Shown here one piece after another: positions 1 to 8,710 of a DNA stretch of 64,000 bases. The stretch is from NCBI RefSeq assembly GCF_002209355.2, contig NZ_CP106855.1:3348001-3412000 (forward strand), written 5' to 3'. The notes below the pieces were generated by a model. The model did no database searches. It saw nothing but the letters and a program-made list of their open reading frames with translations, and was not told where the DNA came from. A program made the translations under genes and the position numbers. Position 1 is the first letter of the stretch, and the number at the start of each line of letters is the position of its first letter. This DNA comes from Bdellovibrio sp. SKB1291214 (GTDB lineage: Bacteria > Bdellovibrionota > Bdellovibrionia > Bdellovibrionales > Bdellovibrionaceae).

Positions 1-54
1 ATGATGTTGAATGTGTTCTTGAGTTTGTTCCAAAGGTACTTCGATTTCTTCCAT
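1..54 (-). CDS. Start of a gene cut by the window edge (DUF4337-like)
   Basis: Reading leftward from an ATG at 54 there are 18 open codons, MEEIEVPLEQTQEHIQHH, which run exactly to base 1. The acidic start followed by a His-rich stretch resembles the N-terminus of DUF4337 membrane proteins, but 18 residues cannot prove it. It lies downstream of the TrmJ-like gene on the same strand, about 100 bases beyond its stop. A terminator-like structure and an AT-rich palindrome lie between them, so it probably has its own promoter. No good Shine-Dalgarno is visible. Confidence 0.5.
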   Translation of the reverse strand, partial: MEEIEVPLEQTQEHIQHH

Positions 55-75
55 AGCAAAAATGGTAGCATCGAG

Positions 76-101
76 TTTTTCTTAACAAAAGTTAAGAAAA
101 A
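76..101. repeat. AT-rich perfect inverted repeat
   Basis: TTTTTCTTAAC and GTTAAGAAAAA form 11-bp perfect arms around AAAA, just upstream of the gene that starts at 54. No T-run follows on the minus strand, so an operator or promoter-proximal structure is as likely as a terminator. Confidence 0.4.
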
Positions 102-135
102 GGTTACAGCCGATTTTTTGATGCGCAATGCATTT

Positions 136-178
136 AAAAAACCGGCAGAGACCTTTGGGATTAACGGTCGCGGTTTTT
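136..178 (-). terminator. Probable terminator of the trmJ-like gene
   Basis: On the minus strand an AAAAACCG/CGACC half and a GGTC...CGGTTTTTT half can pair into an interrupted stem ending in a T-run. The structure overlaps the last codons of the gene ending at 161. The stem is imperfect. Confidence 0.45.
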
Positions 179-946
179 CATTTCTTTCCATTCGCGGAGT
201 TTGCGGATGGATTGTTGGAGGACTGTTTCTAGGATTACCAACTCTTTTTTAGTTGGTGTGTTTTGCAAAAGCATACGGCGTAAAACTGTGAAGGCGTTGA
301 TCTTACGTTGTTTCGTTAGATCGAAACCCATTTCTTCGATCCAGGTTTTTAAAGTTTGTTCGGGATCAATACCTTGGATGCCTTGAGGAGCTCTGCGCTT
401 TTTGCCACCGTCCAATTTTGTACGGTCGCCCCCCCACGCTTTACGTAGAGAGAACATTCCTAACAAAGTAGCTTGGGCTAGGTTTAAGCTCCAGTTTGCG
501 CCAAAGGTTGGAAGGCACGCGCAAAAGTTAGCGTATTCTAAATCCTCACCAGCGAGGCCCCAGTCCTCGGGACCGAAGATCAGATGAATTGTATAAGGCT
601 CGTCGGATTCGTGCTGGAACTGAGGAGAGTTTTCTTTGATGTCAGCTAAGACATCGTCGATGTCGCGGACTTGGCGACCTTTGCCATCACGAGCGGTGAA
701 AGCAATTTTGATACTTTCGGGCTCGTTCGCCATGAACTCGGCCCAGGATTTGTAAGTGGTGCGATTTTGTAGACCGTTTTGGCCAGTCGCTGCCGCCTGT
801 TGTGCTTCGTAAGTCAGCTCGCACTTAGGGTCAATCATCACGAGCTTTTCGCAACCCATGTTACTCATTGCACGTGAAGTGGCACCAACATTTCGCTCGT
901 AGATTGTGCGCACCAAAACAATGCGCACTTCAAAGGGACGTTTCAT
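161..946 (-). CDS. RNA 2'-O-methyltransferase, SPOUT (TrmJ/TrmH) family
   Basis: Predicted S-adenosylmethionine-dependent 2'-O-ribose methyltransferase of tRNA, most like TrmJ. The 261 residues show the three SPOUT motifs in order: ERNVGATSRAMSNMG near the N-terminus, LIFGPEDWGL in the middle, and SLNLAQA about 50 residues later, which together build the trefoil knot that holds the cofactor. A basic C-terminal tail follows, as in TrmJ. The stop of the upstream hydroxylase gene (947) abuts this start, so the two are probably co-transcribed with hldD. The family is secure. The exact RNA target (position 32 is typical for TrmJ) is inferred. Confidence 0.85.
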   Translation of the reverse strand: MKRPFEVRIVLVRTIYERNVGATSRAMSNMGCEKLVMIDPKCELTYEAQQAAATGQNGLQNRTTYKSWAEFMANEPESIKIAFTARDGKGRQVRDIDDVLADIKENSPQFQHESDEPYTIHLIFGPEDWGLAGEDLEYANFCACLPTFGANWSLNLAQATLLGMFSLRKAWGGDRTKLDGGKKRRAPQGIQGIDPEQTLKTWIEEMGFDLTKQRKINAFTVLRRMLLQNTPTKKELVILETVLQQSIRKLREWKEMKNRDR

Positions 947-2689
947 TTACAGATTTCCTGATAAAGCAATTCCGTCTTGGATAAGATTTTTAGTTTTTTC
1001 ATCTTTTGCAGCCAAAGTATGAAGATCCTTTTCAACTTTTGCGAGCAAAGAGGAGTTGCCGAGGCGTGCTTTAGTCAGTTCCAAAACCTCCAAGCGCAAC
1101 AACCAATCCTGTGGAAAGTCTTTATCATGGTTTGCCAAAAGATCGGATAAAGTTTTTTCAAGCTCTGCGCCTTGGATATTCTTTTCACGAAGTTCTCTTA
1201 AGAGACCGTACTGAGTCTGAAGTTTAAGCTCTTCGGTGGAGTATTTGGGAGCTGGAACACGTTTTGCGACGAAGTCTTCGGTTTCACCGTAAGCCTCTCG
1301 GTCCGCGGGGCCACCAAACACAGACGGCACCGTCGCACCCAAAGCCATATCATAAATGCCCCAAGCGGGGTCAAACAGCACGCGACCTTGGAATTCTGCC
1401 TTCGCGTCCGTCATTGAAAGCAAAATAGTTTTGCCTTCAAGAACCGTCATCGCCTTTACAGTTCCATTTACCACGACACCCGAAACAAATTCCAAACGGG
1501 CTTTGCGACCTTTTTCCACTCCGATATCAGACCATTCTGAACGAGTCAGATCAGAAGGTTCTTTTGTTGGATAGTCTTTTAAGAAACCAACTGGAGTTCC
1601 AAAGCCATGCAGGTGATAGGTTTTGTCGTGACCTTGGATTTGTTTGTCTTTGAATGATAATTGCGAAGGGCCTTGCAAACGCAGATATGCGATTTTGCCA
1701 GACCCGTCGGTGATGGCTTCAACAATTTGACCGGATATCTGTATACCTGAAGAAAGCTCTGCGGTGTTGACTGATTGAGCCTCAATGGCTTTGTTCAACC
1801 CTTGCAATCCACCCAAGCGGAAGGCCATTTGGTCTGCCATTTGGTTTAGAACTTTAACCAAAGTTTTAAAATCAGGTGTGACGAAAAGCTGCGGTTGCAT
1901 TTCAGTGATATCGTAACTTTGCTTAATGCAGTCGACAGTCAGAGGAATCTTTTTAACATTGGCGCTCAAGCACCATTGGGATTCAGCTACGCTTGAAAGA
2001 AGACCCGCACCGAAAATTTTCGGATTATCCAGAGTCCCAATCAATCCGTACTCTGCTGTCCACCAGTTCATGCGGCCCAGTTCAGCGGCTTCGGAAACGA
2101 TCGTCATGCTTTTGCTGACACTGTCCAATTTCATCTCTGCTGCTTTGATTTCTTCAGAGGTCGAGGCAGGATTTTCTTTAATATCTGACAGGTCACGAAT
2201 GGCTTCGTAAAGATTTAAATCTTCTTTCGTTAGAATCGCTTTTTTTGCCACCTGTGCATACTGACGAAGATATTCAGCGAATTCAGGTTGAACCAAAATC
2301 GGTGCATGTCCCGCTGCCTCGTGAACAATGTCAGGAGCTGGAGTGTATAGGAGATGATCGATGCTTCGCATGTCAGAGGCAATCGGCAGTACGCCCAGTG
2401 ATTGCAGTTCCATGAACGCTGCAGGTGGAATAAATCCACTAACGGGCAAGGCTCTCCATCCGAACTCTTGAATTTTTGCGCTGATTTCCTCGATACGGGG
2501 AATGCGCTCTACAGAAATACCAGTCTTGCCCAAACCTTCCACGTAACTTTCGTGGGCATGTTTGGATAAAAAGGAACGCAGCTGACGCAAAACATAACGC
2601 CAAACTGCTTGATCAATCGGAGTGTACTTTTCATAGTGCTGCTCGACGACGTATTTTCTAAGATGCGGTGGTAAAAAGTCTATCTCCAT
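947..2689 (-). CDS. Aromatic amino acid hydroxylase (phenylalanine 4-monooxygenase-like) with C-terminal extension
   Basis: Predicted non-haem iron, pterin-dependent hydroxylase, probably turning phenylalanine into tyrosine. The iron-binding facial triad is visible: H123 and H128 in VHEAAGHAP and E213 in WWTAEYGL. The catalytic domain covers roughly residues 1-290, starts at once and has no regulatory ACT domain. About 290 further residues follow, including a beta-rich part and a charged helical tail. Typical proteobacterial PhhA has about 260-300 residues in all, so this is the long form. It follows hldD by 12 bases and abuts the TrmJ-like gene. In a predator fed on prey protein it could serve amino acid catabolism or tyrosine supply. 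Confidence 0.85.
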   Translation of the reverse strand: MEIDFLPPHLRKYVVEQHYEKYTPIDQAVWRYVLRQLRSFLSKHAHESYVEGLGKTGISVERIPRIEEISAKIQEFGWRALPVSGFIPPAAFMELQSLGVLPIASDMRSIDHLLYTPAPDIVHEAAGHAPILVQPEFAEYLRQYAQVAKKAILTKEDLNLYEAIRDLSDIKENPASTSEEIKAAEMKLDSVSKSMTIVSEAAELGRMNWWTAEYGLIGTLDNPKIFGAGLLSSVAESQWCLSANVKKIPLTVDCIKQSYDITEMQPQLFVTPDFKTLVKVLNQMADQMAFRLGGLQGLNKAIEAQSVNTAELSSGIQISGQIVEAITDGSGKIAYLRLQGPSQLSFKDKQIQGHDKTYHLHGFGTPVGFLKDYPTKEPSDLTRSEWSDIGVEKGRKARLEFVSGVVVNGTVKAMTVLEGKTILLSMTDAKAEFQGRVLFDPAWGIYDMALGATVPSVFGGPADREAYGETEDFVAKRVPAPKYSTEELKLQTQYGLLRELREKNIQGAELEKTLSDLLANHDKDFPQDWLLRLEVLELTKARLGNSSLLAKVEKDLHTLAAKDEKTKNLIQDGIALSGNL

Positions 2690-2701
2690 ATCGCGGGCCT
2701 T

Positions 2702-3676
2702 TTATAGCAAGGGGTCTTCTTTAGTCAGGTAGTTCTTCACGTAATCTTCAACCGCTTTTTCCAGAGGCCATTTCGGAGCACTCATTCCTGACTTACTCCA
2801 CTTATCCGTTTTAGCTTCAGTGTAGTACTGATACTGACCACGGATATTCTCTGGCATTTCGATCCAATTAATTTTCATCTCTTTACCCATGGATGTGAAG
2901 GTGGCTTTTGCCAAATCCAACCAGGTACGAGGTTTTCCAAAACCCATGTTGTAAACGCCGTTTGTAGGTTTTTTCTCCATCAATTCGGCCATCCAACCTG
3001 TTACGTCTTTCACGTAAACGAAATCACGCATGAATTCGCCATCTTTGTATTTAGGGTTTGCAGATTTGAACAGGCCCAAAGTTCCAGTATCCTTGATCTG
3101 GTTGTAAGCTTTGAAAACGATGGAAGCCATGTTTTCTTTTTTGAATTCGTTGGGTCCAAAGACGTTAAAGAATTTCAAACCATACCAGTGTGGTGGCGTT
3201 TGGGTCGTTGGTTGTTTCAAAGCCCAACGATCAAACAAAACTTTCGATTCACCGTATAGGTTCAATGGCTTTAGTAACTCTGGGTCCGTCGTATCGTCGA
3301 AACCAAGTTCGCCGGCGCCATAAGTCGCAGCACTGGAAGCATAGATCATGTTCTTTTGATGTTTCGTACACCATTCGAAAATGCGTTGAGTGTAGTAGGT
3401 GTTGTTTTCCCAAAGGAATTCTTTATTCGTTTCCGTTGTGGAAGAACAAGCGCCCATGTGGATGATCCAGGAAACTTTCTTTTTAGCTTCGTCAGTTTCA
3501 AGGAAAGGCCAAAGTTCGTCTTTAAGCAGAAATTTACTGAAAACGCGTTTACGAAGAAGGTTGCGTTCCTGAAGATCGACCGAATCCACGGCAATAATAT
3601 CTTGGAACCCTTTTTCGTTGAGTTGCCATACCATCACACTGCCAATAAAACCATTTGCGCCAGTTACAATAATCAT
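2702..3676 (-). CDS. hldD: ADP-L-glycero-D-manno-heptose 6-epimerase
   Basis: Makes ADP-L-glycero-D-manno-heptose, the last nucleotide-sugar step for the heptose of the lipopolysaccharide inner core. The 324-residue protein is an extended short-chain dehydrogenase. TGANGFIGS binds the dinucleotide near the N-terminus, SSAATYG supplies the serine region, and YGESK carries the catalytic tyrosine and lysine. NVFGPNE, the GEFMRDFVYVKDV stretch and the full length all fit HldD rather than GalE. It is the first gene of a minus-strand group with the hydroxylase and TrmJ-like genes. Its promoter must lie in the 174-base gap shared with the divergent S41 protease. Confidence 0.9.
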   Translation of the reverse strand: MIIVTGANGFIGSVMVWQLNEKGFQDIIAVDSVDLQERNLLRKRVFSKFLLKDELWPFLETDEAKKKVSWIIHMGACSSTTETNKEFLWENNTYYTQRIFEWCTKHQKNMIYASSAATYGAGELGFDDTTDPELLKPLNLYGESKVLFDRWALKQPTTQTPPHWYGLKFFNVFGPNEFKKENMASIVFKAYNQIKDTGTLGLFKSANPKYKDGEFMRDFVYVKDVTGWMAELMEKKPTNGVYNMGFGKPRTWLDLAKATFTSMGKEMKINWIEMPENIRGQYQYYTEAKTDKWSKSGMSAPKWPLEKAVEDYVKNYLTKEDPLL

Positions 3677-3850
3677 AGTGAATTCACCCTATTACAGCCC
3701 TTTGCGATACACAAGAAAAAGCCCTTGTGGAAGCTCTGTCCAAACCTGCAAATAGTTCAAAAATAGGGCCTTGGAAACCAACCAATTGCAACTGGGGCGG
3801 CATAGACGTTGCTTTGGTGAATCCCATTCGTACCTGTCGGGAGGCATGGG

Positions 3851-5410
3851 GTGTTATTGAGTTCGCGTCAGTTTTTCTTAGCATCTTTGAGTGTGGCGGT
3901 TTTAGGGGGCAGTCTCCTGTGGGCCCGTCATCACCAAAAGCCCACCGGGGCTCCTGTGAAATCAGCTGATAGCTATTGGGCTGAGACCGGTTTGGAATCT
4001 GCGGCTCTGGAAGATCTTTTAGACTCACAAACATGCTCTAGTTCTGAGCGTTACTTCTTAGCTTGTGCAAATGCAGTCGTGGCTGTCGCCAACCGTTACA
4101 ACGTCACGATTGATCAGCAAGGGAATATCGTTCCCGCCAAAGACGGTATTTCCCAAGACCTTTCCACAGAGAAAAAACAATTGGCTGTGTGGAAGCAGTT
4201 CTTTAACGAACATACCTCGGAGGCGACCAAATTTTCATTCATGAATGTATGGGAAAAGTTGGAATCGAAATATATCCCGTCTTCGCAAAAGTCTTTGATG
4301 GTTGGCATGGGATTGAACGGATTTATTTCTGTTTTCCGTGACCCCCATACGTACTTGATGCCGGTTGCGATGTTTAAGGAAGTCGTTTCCCGAGCCGACA
4401 GCCGCTTGACGACAGCCGGTGTCCAGGTGGGCCGCCTGAACGGAAACTATGTGATTCGTAAAGTTTTATCGGGCAGTGCTGCTGACCGCGCGGGCCTTAA
4501 GCGCGGCGATATTATTCTGGAGATCGACGGCAAAAGTGTTCATCCGCTATTGCAAGCTCGGGTGGCCGAGATGTTAAAGGGCGAAGAGGGTAGCAAGGTC
4601 AGTTTGCTTGTTTCCCGTGATGGCGAAACGATTCGTAAGAAATTGCAACGTACAGAAATCGTAGTTCCTACGCTAACTACTCAGGTTATCGATGGGATCA
4701 AGCCCATCGCAGTGATTGGTTTAAATAAGTTTGCTAAAGGTTCCTGCGACAGGATGAAAGAAGCTTTAGAAACGGTGAACAAGGCCCATGTTCGTGGTTT
4801 GTTATTTGACCTTCGTGACAATCCGGGTGGCCAAATGGAAGAGGCCGCATGTATCACCAGCCTTTTCGTGGGTGGCGATAAGAAGGTTTTTGATATTCGT
4901 TATTTGGATCCGTCTAAAAAGGCAGAAGAGTATTTTGGCGGTGAGCCTAAAGTATTTGATAAGCCGATCGCGGTATTGATCAATGCGGGTTCTGCGAGTG
5001 CCGCGGAAATCGTAGCGGGTGCTTTACGAGATTTGAATCGTGCAGTGCTTGTCGGTGAAAGAACGTTCGGTAAGGGTTCTTTCCAAGAGGGTGAATACTG
5101 GACGCAGAATAAAAAGATCGCGTTATTTGAAACTAAAGGTTTTTACTATTTGCCATCAGGTCGCTCGACGCAGATGAAAGGGTTGGAGCCAGATGTGGCG
5201 GTGAACTTCGATCAAATCTCTGTTGACCGGGAAGAAGATCAGTTCATCAATCCGCTGATGGCGCCGGAACGTCATGTACGTTCACTGAAGAATTTAATCT
5301 CCAGCAAGGAATGCTTGGATACAGAAGATGGAGCTTCGAACGAAGATGTTCAATTGAAGAGAGCTCGTCAAATTTTATTCTGTTCTAAAGCAATTGCTGG
5401 GGTGAATTAA
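3851..5410 (+). CDS. S41 family C-terminal processing peptidase, membrane-anchored or exported
   Basis: Predicted serine protease of the Ctp/Prc family acting outside the inner membrane. It starts at a GTG preceded by GGGAGG six bases upstream. Residues 5-26 form a signal sequence or anchor. A PDZ domain spans about 180-260 (GSAADRAGLKRGDIILEIDG). The S41 core follows with DLRDNPGG, the nucleophile serine in NAGSASAAEIV near residue 380 and the general-base lysine in FGKGSFQ about 27 residues later. Its stop overlaps the start of the esterase by one base (TAATG), so the two are co-translated. The substrate is unknown. Confidence 0.88.
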   Translation: MLLSSRQFFLASLSVAVLGGSLLWARHHQKPTGAPVKSADSYWAETGLESAALEDLLDSQTCSSSERYFLACANAVVAVANRYNVTIDQQGNIVPAKDGISQDLSTEKKQLAVWKQFFNEHTSEATKFSFMNVWEKLESKYIPSSQKSLMVGMGLNGFISVFRDPHTYLMPVAMFKEVVSRADSRLTTAGVQVGRLNGNYVIRKVLSGSAADRAGLKRGDIILEIDGKSVHPLLQARVAEMLKGEEGSKVSLLVSRDGETIRKKLQRTEIVVPTLTTQVIDGIKPIAVIGLNKFAKGSCDRMKEALETVNKAHVRGLLFDLRDNPGGQMEEAACITSLFVGGDKKVFDIRYLDPSKKAEEYFGGEPKVFDKPIAVLINAGSASAAEIVAGALRDLNRAVLVGERTFGKGSFQEGEYWTQNKKIALFETKGFYYLPSGRSTQMKGLEPDVAVNFDQISVDREEDQFINPLMAPERHVRSLKNLISSKECLDTEDGASNEDVQLKRARQILFCSKAIAGVN

Positions 5411-6051
5411 TGATTACTACTGATCTGTTTAAACACAAATTCATTCCTGCTAAAAAGAAATCAGAATTTTTAATGATCGTACTGCATGGTCGTGGTGATA
5501 GCATTCGCCCCTTCCGTGAATTCGATAACGAATTGAATATTCCAGAGATGAACTACCTGCTGCTGAATGCCCCTCGTAAGTTCATGACAGGATACACATG
5601 GTACGGTGAGCCCCCGTATCAAGCAAATGGCGTACTGAAAATCCGCGAAAAACTATTTACTCTTTTGAATGATCTTGAGCTTCAAGGTTGGAAGAGTGAG
5701 AACATTTTCTTTTTCGGGTTCTCGCAAGGTTGCTTGATCAGTGCGGACATTGGTTTGAATTATCCAAAAAAATTAGGCGGCGTGGTGGGTATCAGTGGAT
5801 ACTTCAACTTCTATCCACGCTGGAGAAACAACTTGGCGGTGGATTCTAAGAAAACCCCGTGGATGTTTACTCACGGTCATGCGGACGATGTCTTGCCTTT
5901 GCCTGAGACCAAGTATGGCGTGCAAAAATTAAAAGATGCAGGGCTAAAAGTGGAGTGGATTGAGATGGAAAAGAAACACACTTTGGAAGAAGAAGAATAC
6001 CCAATGATTCGTAAGTGGGTAAGAACGCAGTTAGCCACGCTTGGCAGATAA
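5410..6051 (+). CDS. Alpha/beta-hydrolase, phospholipase/carboxylesterase type
   Basis: Predicted cytoplasmic esterase of 213 residues with no signal peptide. LHGRGDS supplies the oxyanion region, GFSQGCLIS the nucleophile elbow serine, HGHADDVLP the acid and EKKHTLEEEE the histidine. This is the arrangement of the YpfH/carboxylesterase group. It is translationally coupled to the S41 protease and followed by a strong terminator. The natural substrate is not evident. Confidence 0.8.
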   Translation: MITTDLFKHKFIPAKKKSEFLMIVLHGRGDSIRPFREFDNELNIPEMNYLLLNAPRKFMTGYTWYGEPPYQANGVLKIREKLFTLLNDLELQGWKSENIFFFGFSQGCLISADIGLNYPKKLGGVVGISGYFNFYPRWRNNLAVDSKKTPWMFTHGHADDVLPLPETKYGVQKLKDAGLKVEWIEMEKKHTLEEEEYPMIRKWVRTQLATLGR

Positions 6052-6082
6052 GTATCTTCTACGTTGCTGCGTGGTCGAAAAT

Positions 6083-6114
6083 AAAAAAAGGGCTCAGTGA
6101 GAGCCCTTTTTTTT
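6083..6114. terminator. Bidirectional terminator
   Basis: GGGCTC-AGTGA-GAGCCC flanked by seven A and eight T. It works for the plus-strand protease/esterase operon and for the convergent minus-strand lipoprotein gene, whose stop codon it touches. Confidence 0.9.
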
Positions 6115-6631
6115 ACGGCATTTGTTCCATTCCTGAATCAATACCTTTAAACACCTCACTTAAGGCGTTTTCGTAAGCGGCCCCAATATCGGCGCCGACT
6201 TTTCTGCCGAAGGATTTAAACTCCATACAGCTGTTAGAGCTTGCATTCGCTTTACCTTTTTTAGGGATATCCAAGCTGCCGTTCAATTGAACGCAACCTT
6301 CTTGGAATTCCGCCGTCTTATAATCTTGAATCGTCAAAGTTAGAACATTGGCAGAGCTACCTTTAAGTTCAATATTTTGGCGACCTAAAGCCAGGGTCAA
6401 TGCACGAGTGATTTCGGCTTTAATTTCTGCAGAGTAGTGTTTGAATTCAGGAGCGCGGCTGTCGATAATAATCAGAGACATATCGCGAGGTTTCAATTTG
6501 CTCATAGAAGGAACTTTGATGTTTGCGGATTCAAGACGGGGAGAATCCTTGATTGTACCCTTGCTAAGCGCGCAGCCGGACAGAGTGAACAGACCTGCTG
6601 CCAACGTCATTACAAAATATTTTGCTGTCAT
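6113..6631 (-). CDS. Lipoprotein of unknown function (YajG-like)
   Basis: A 172-residue protein with a lipoprotein signal: a hydrophobic stretch ends in LSGC with the acylated cysteine near residue 20. The mature part has alternating strands and helices and two further cysteines (EGCVQL, NSCMEF) that could form a disulphide. The layout recalls the YajG/DUF799-like group of small lipoproteins, but I cannot assign a role. It follows the SelO-like gene by two bases, so both belong to one minus-strand operon. Confidence 0.75.
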   Translation of the reverse strand: MTAKYFVMTLAAGLFTLSGCALSKGTIKDSPRLESANIKVPSMSKLKPRDMSLIIIDSRAPEFKHYSAEIKAEITRALTLALGRQNIELKGSSANVLTLTIQDYKTAEFQEGCVQLNGSLDIPKKGKANASSNSCMEFKSFGRKVGADIGAAYENALSEVFKGIDSGMEQMP

Positions 6632-6633
6632 AT

Positions 6634-8487
6634 CTAGATGCTTTCTTTGTTCTCTTCCACAAGGCTGAGAAGTTTCGCGTAAAGATCCATTTTCACGGCA
6701 GCGGTTTTTTCTTTTTCTTTATAAAAACGGCTGACCGGAGTTTCTGGAACTCCACTGTTTTCAAAAACCAGACGATCAATGATTCTTTGGATCTGAGTCA
6801 TTGAAAGTCCACGCTTCTTCTCATTGATAATCGCATCGACCATTTCAATCAAGGCATTTCCAGTGATGCGTTTGTCAGAATTCAAAACTTCTGCGCGGTC
6901 GCAGATTCCTTTAAGGATTTGCTCGGGTTTGTTTTTGCCCGCAGCTGCCATAACCATATCTCGATACGTTGATTGATACATATGGATGTAGCGGCGATGT
7001 TTTTCGCTTAAACGCGCATCGCGATTTTTTGCAAAGCTTGACAAAATCTGCTTGAAGAATTCGTTTTCTGAAAGAAATCTTTTTTCGAAAGGCAATGAAC
7101 TCTTTAACAAATACTGAGGTAACTCACGCATAATCGTGCGCACGTTAAACAGAGCGGCGTGGTTGACTCCATCTGCAACTTTTTCAATCATCCCGCTGAC
7201 CTTGGCGCGTTCAAAGTAAGTAAAGGCTTTATCGAATCGTTCAAACAGAGCTTTTTCGGCAAAGATATTCGCGCGCTGAGCTTCGTTGAAACCCATGCGG
7301 TACAGAACACGGTCTGCGCGATGTTTTTCGAATTGCTTATTAAAGGAATCAATAATTGGATGAGTCGCAAAGGCACGTAATGGCTTTTTACGACCGGACT
7401 GTAAGTAATCAACCATTTGTACGAACACCTGAACGATCAAACGGGCTTTCAATTTTTGTTCGTTCAAGTTTGTCGAGAATCTTTCAACGTCATCATAGCG
7501 GTACTTATCGTGACGAATACCAAACTGACGAACGCTGCCGTAATCAATAATACCGGCATCAGCTAGGACGTTATCACCATCCCAATCAAGCCATGCAAAA
7601 ATATAATCGGTATCTAATTGCGCAGTAAATTCGGCGAATGCGGAGCACACGTACTCTAACATTTCATCATACTTGGCATTGCCACGGGCTTTGATATTCC
7701 AAGCTTTATTAGAAACTTGGCGATCAATGAAATAATCCGTTGCGGCTTTAAGTTCTTGAATGCGTTCTTGTTTTAAATAAAGAAACAAGTGAGCAGGGCG
7801 GATTAAGTTAGGAGCAGCGCGAACGCCGATACCATAACCTTTACCCAAATCCACGATGCATAATACTCGTTCGGTGCGAATGCCTTGTAAGTGCATCACC
7901 TCAGCAAGGATAGACGCTCCAAACAGTTCATCAATTTCTGCTAGACCGCAGCCATAGCCAAACTCAGTTCCACCGGTTTTCAAAGGACGTTGTGCTTGCA
8001 CCGCACCTGGCGACAAGCGTGTAACGCCAGTACCACGACTGGAAACATCCCAAGTCATTCCGCGGTGATAAACAGTTCCATTCCAAATACCACGACCATC
8101 ACCAGAAGTTTTTCCCTGCTTGTTGGCGTGTTGCAGCTGCAAGTAACGAGTGGCCATGTGTTTATGAGGGCGGATTGTTTGGGGATCAATGCGGCGGTTG
8201 GAGAGTTCGTCGTATTCGTTGATAATTTGTATCGAGAAAGTTTCAATCAGTTTGTCTTCAAGTTCGTCTGTCATCGTTTCTGGATGATCAGGAGGGATTA
8301 AACCCATTTCTTTCGCGAGGATAAAGTTGAAGTAAGCGATTTTTCCGGCGTTAAGCTGGCGAACACGATAAGCGATAAAGCCATCATGAACTGCTTCCAT
8401 CCAAGGATGCACACCATTCAGTTGATCAAATGAGGAATAGAAACTTTCCTGAACTAACTTTTTAGCTCCATTGTGCTTAACCGTCAT
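6634..8487 (-). CDS. Divergent SelO/YdiU-like pseudokinase (candidate protein AMPylator)
   Basis: A 617-residue protein that aligns by motif with SelO (UPF0061), a kinase-fold enzyme that transfers AMP to proteins. Shared elements in order: GDGRGI at 129-134, W146-D147 and R151-G-T-G where SelO has W-x-L-K-G-A-G, the helix ending EVMHLQGIRTERVL, VRAAPNLIR at 222-230, DGDN with D305 and N306, and IDYG at 314-317. The metal-binding Asp/Asn and the DYG aspartate are kept. The conserved lysine of KGAG is arginine here. The C-terminal 300 residues are helical and unlike E. coli SelO. Start at ATG 8487 with AAGGAG upstream. Family membership is an inference from motifs, and activity is uncertain. 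Confidence 0.65.
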   Translation of the reverse strand: MTVKHNGAKKLVQESFYSSFDQLNGVHPWMEAVHDGFIAYRVRQLNAGKIAYFNFILAKEMGLIPPDHPETMTDELEDKLIETFSIQIINEYDELSNRRIDPQTIRPHKHMATRYLQLQHANKQGKTSGDGRGIWNGTVYHRGMTWDVSSRGTGVTRLSPGAVQAQRPLKTGGTEFGYGCGLAEIDELFGASILAEVMHLQGIRTERVLCIVDLGKGYGIGVRAAPNLIRPAHLFLYLKQERIQELKAATDYFIDRQVSNKAWNIKARGNAKYDEMLEYVCSAFAEFTAQLDTDYIFAWLDWDGDNVLADAGIIDYGSVRQFGIRHDKYRYDDVERFSTNLNEQKLKARLIVQVFVQMVDYLQSGRKKPLRAFATHPIIDSFNKQFEKHRADRVLYRMGFNEAQRANIFAEKALFERFDKAFTYFERAKVSGMIEKVADGVNHAALFNVRTIMRELPQYLLKSSLPFEKRFLSENEFFKQILSSFAKNRDARLSEKHRRYIHMYQSTYRDMVMAAAGKNKPEQILKGICDRAEVLNSDKRITGNALIEMVDAIINEKKRGLSMTQIQRIIDRLVFENSGVPETPVSRFYKEKEKTAAVKMDLYAKLLSLVEENKESI

Positions 8488-8710
8488 TTAATTCCACACT
8501 CCTTGCGGAAAATGAGTGACTTTACAAACCAGGCCGTCCTAGCCCCTACTTAAATATTAAGCCCTAAAAAGAGTAAAAGTCCTACTGGACTAGACAGAAA
8601 AGTAATCAACAACAAAACCAAAGTTTGGCTTGTTTTGTTCAGGCCCATACCAAAACTGGCATTGCGAGAGGCTTTGAAGACGATTTCAATAGAAGGATAT
8701 CGAGAGGCAC
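8488..8710. other. Divergent intergenic region
   Basis: Must hold the promoters of the SelO-like gene (minus) and the outer-membrane protein gene (plus). An imperfect inverted repeat (AACAAAACCAAA facing TTTGG-C-TTGTTTTGTT, about 8607-8641) is the only clear structure. I could not fix -35/-10 boxes. Confidence 0.4.

Noticed and set aside
1-252. Plus-strand open frame over the left edge
   Set aside because: It lies opposite the TrmJ-like gene end and the edge gene, has no binding site and no recognisable protein features.
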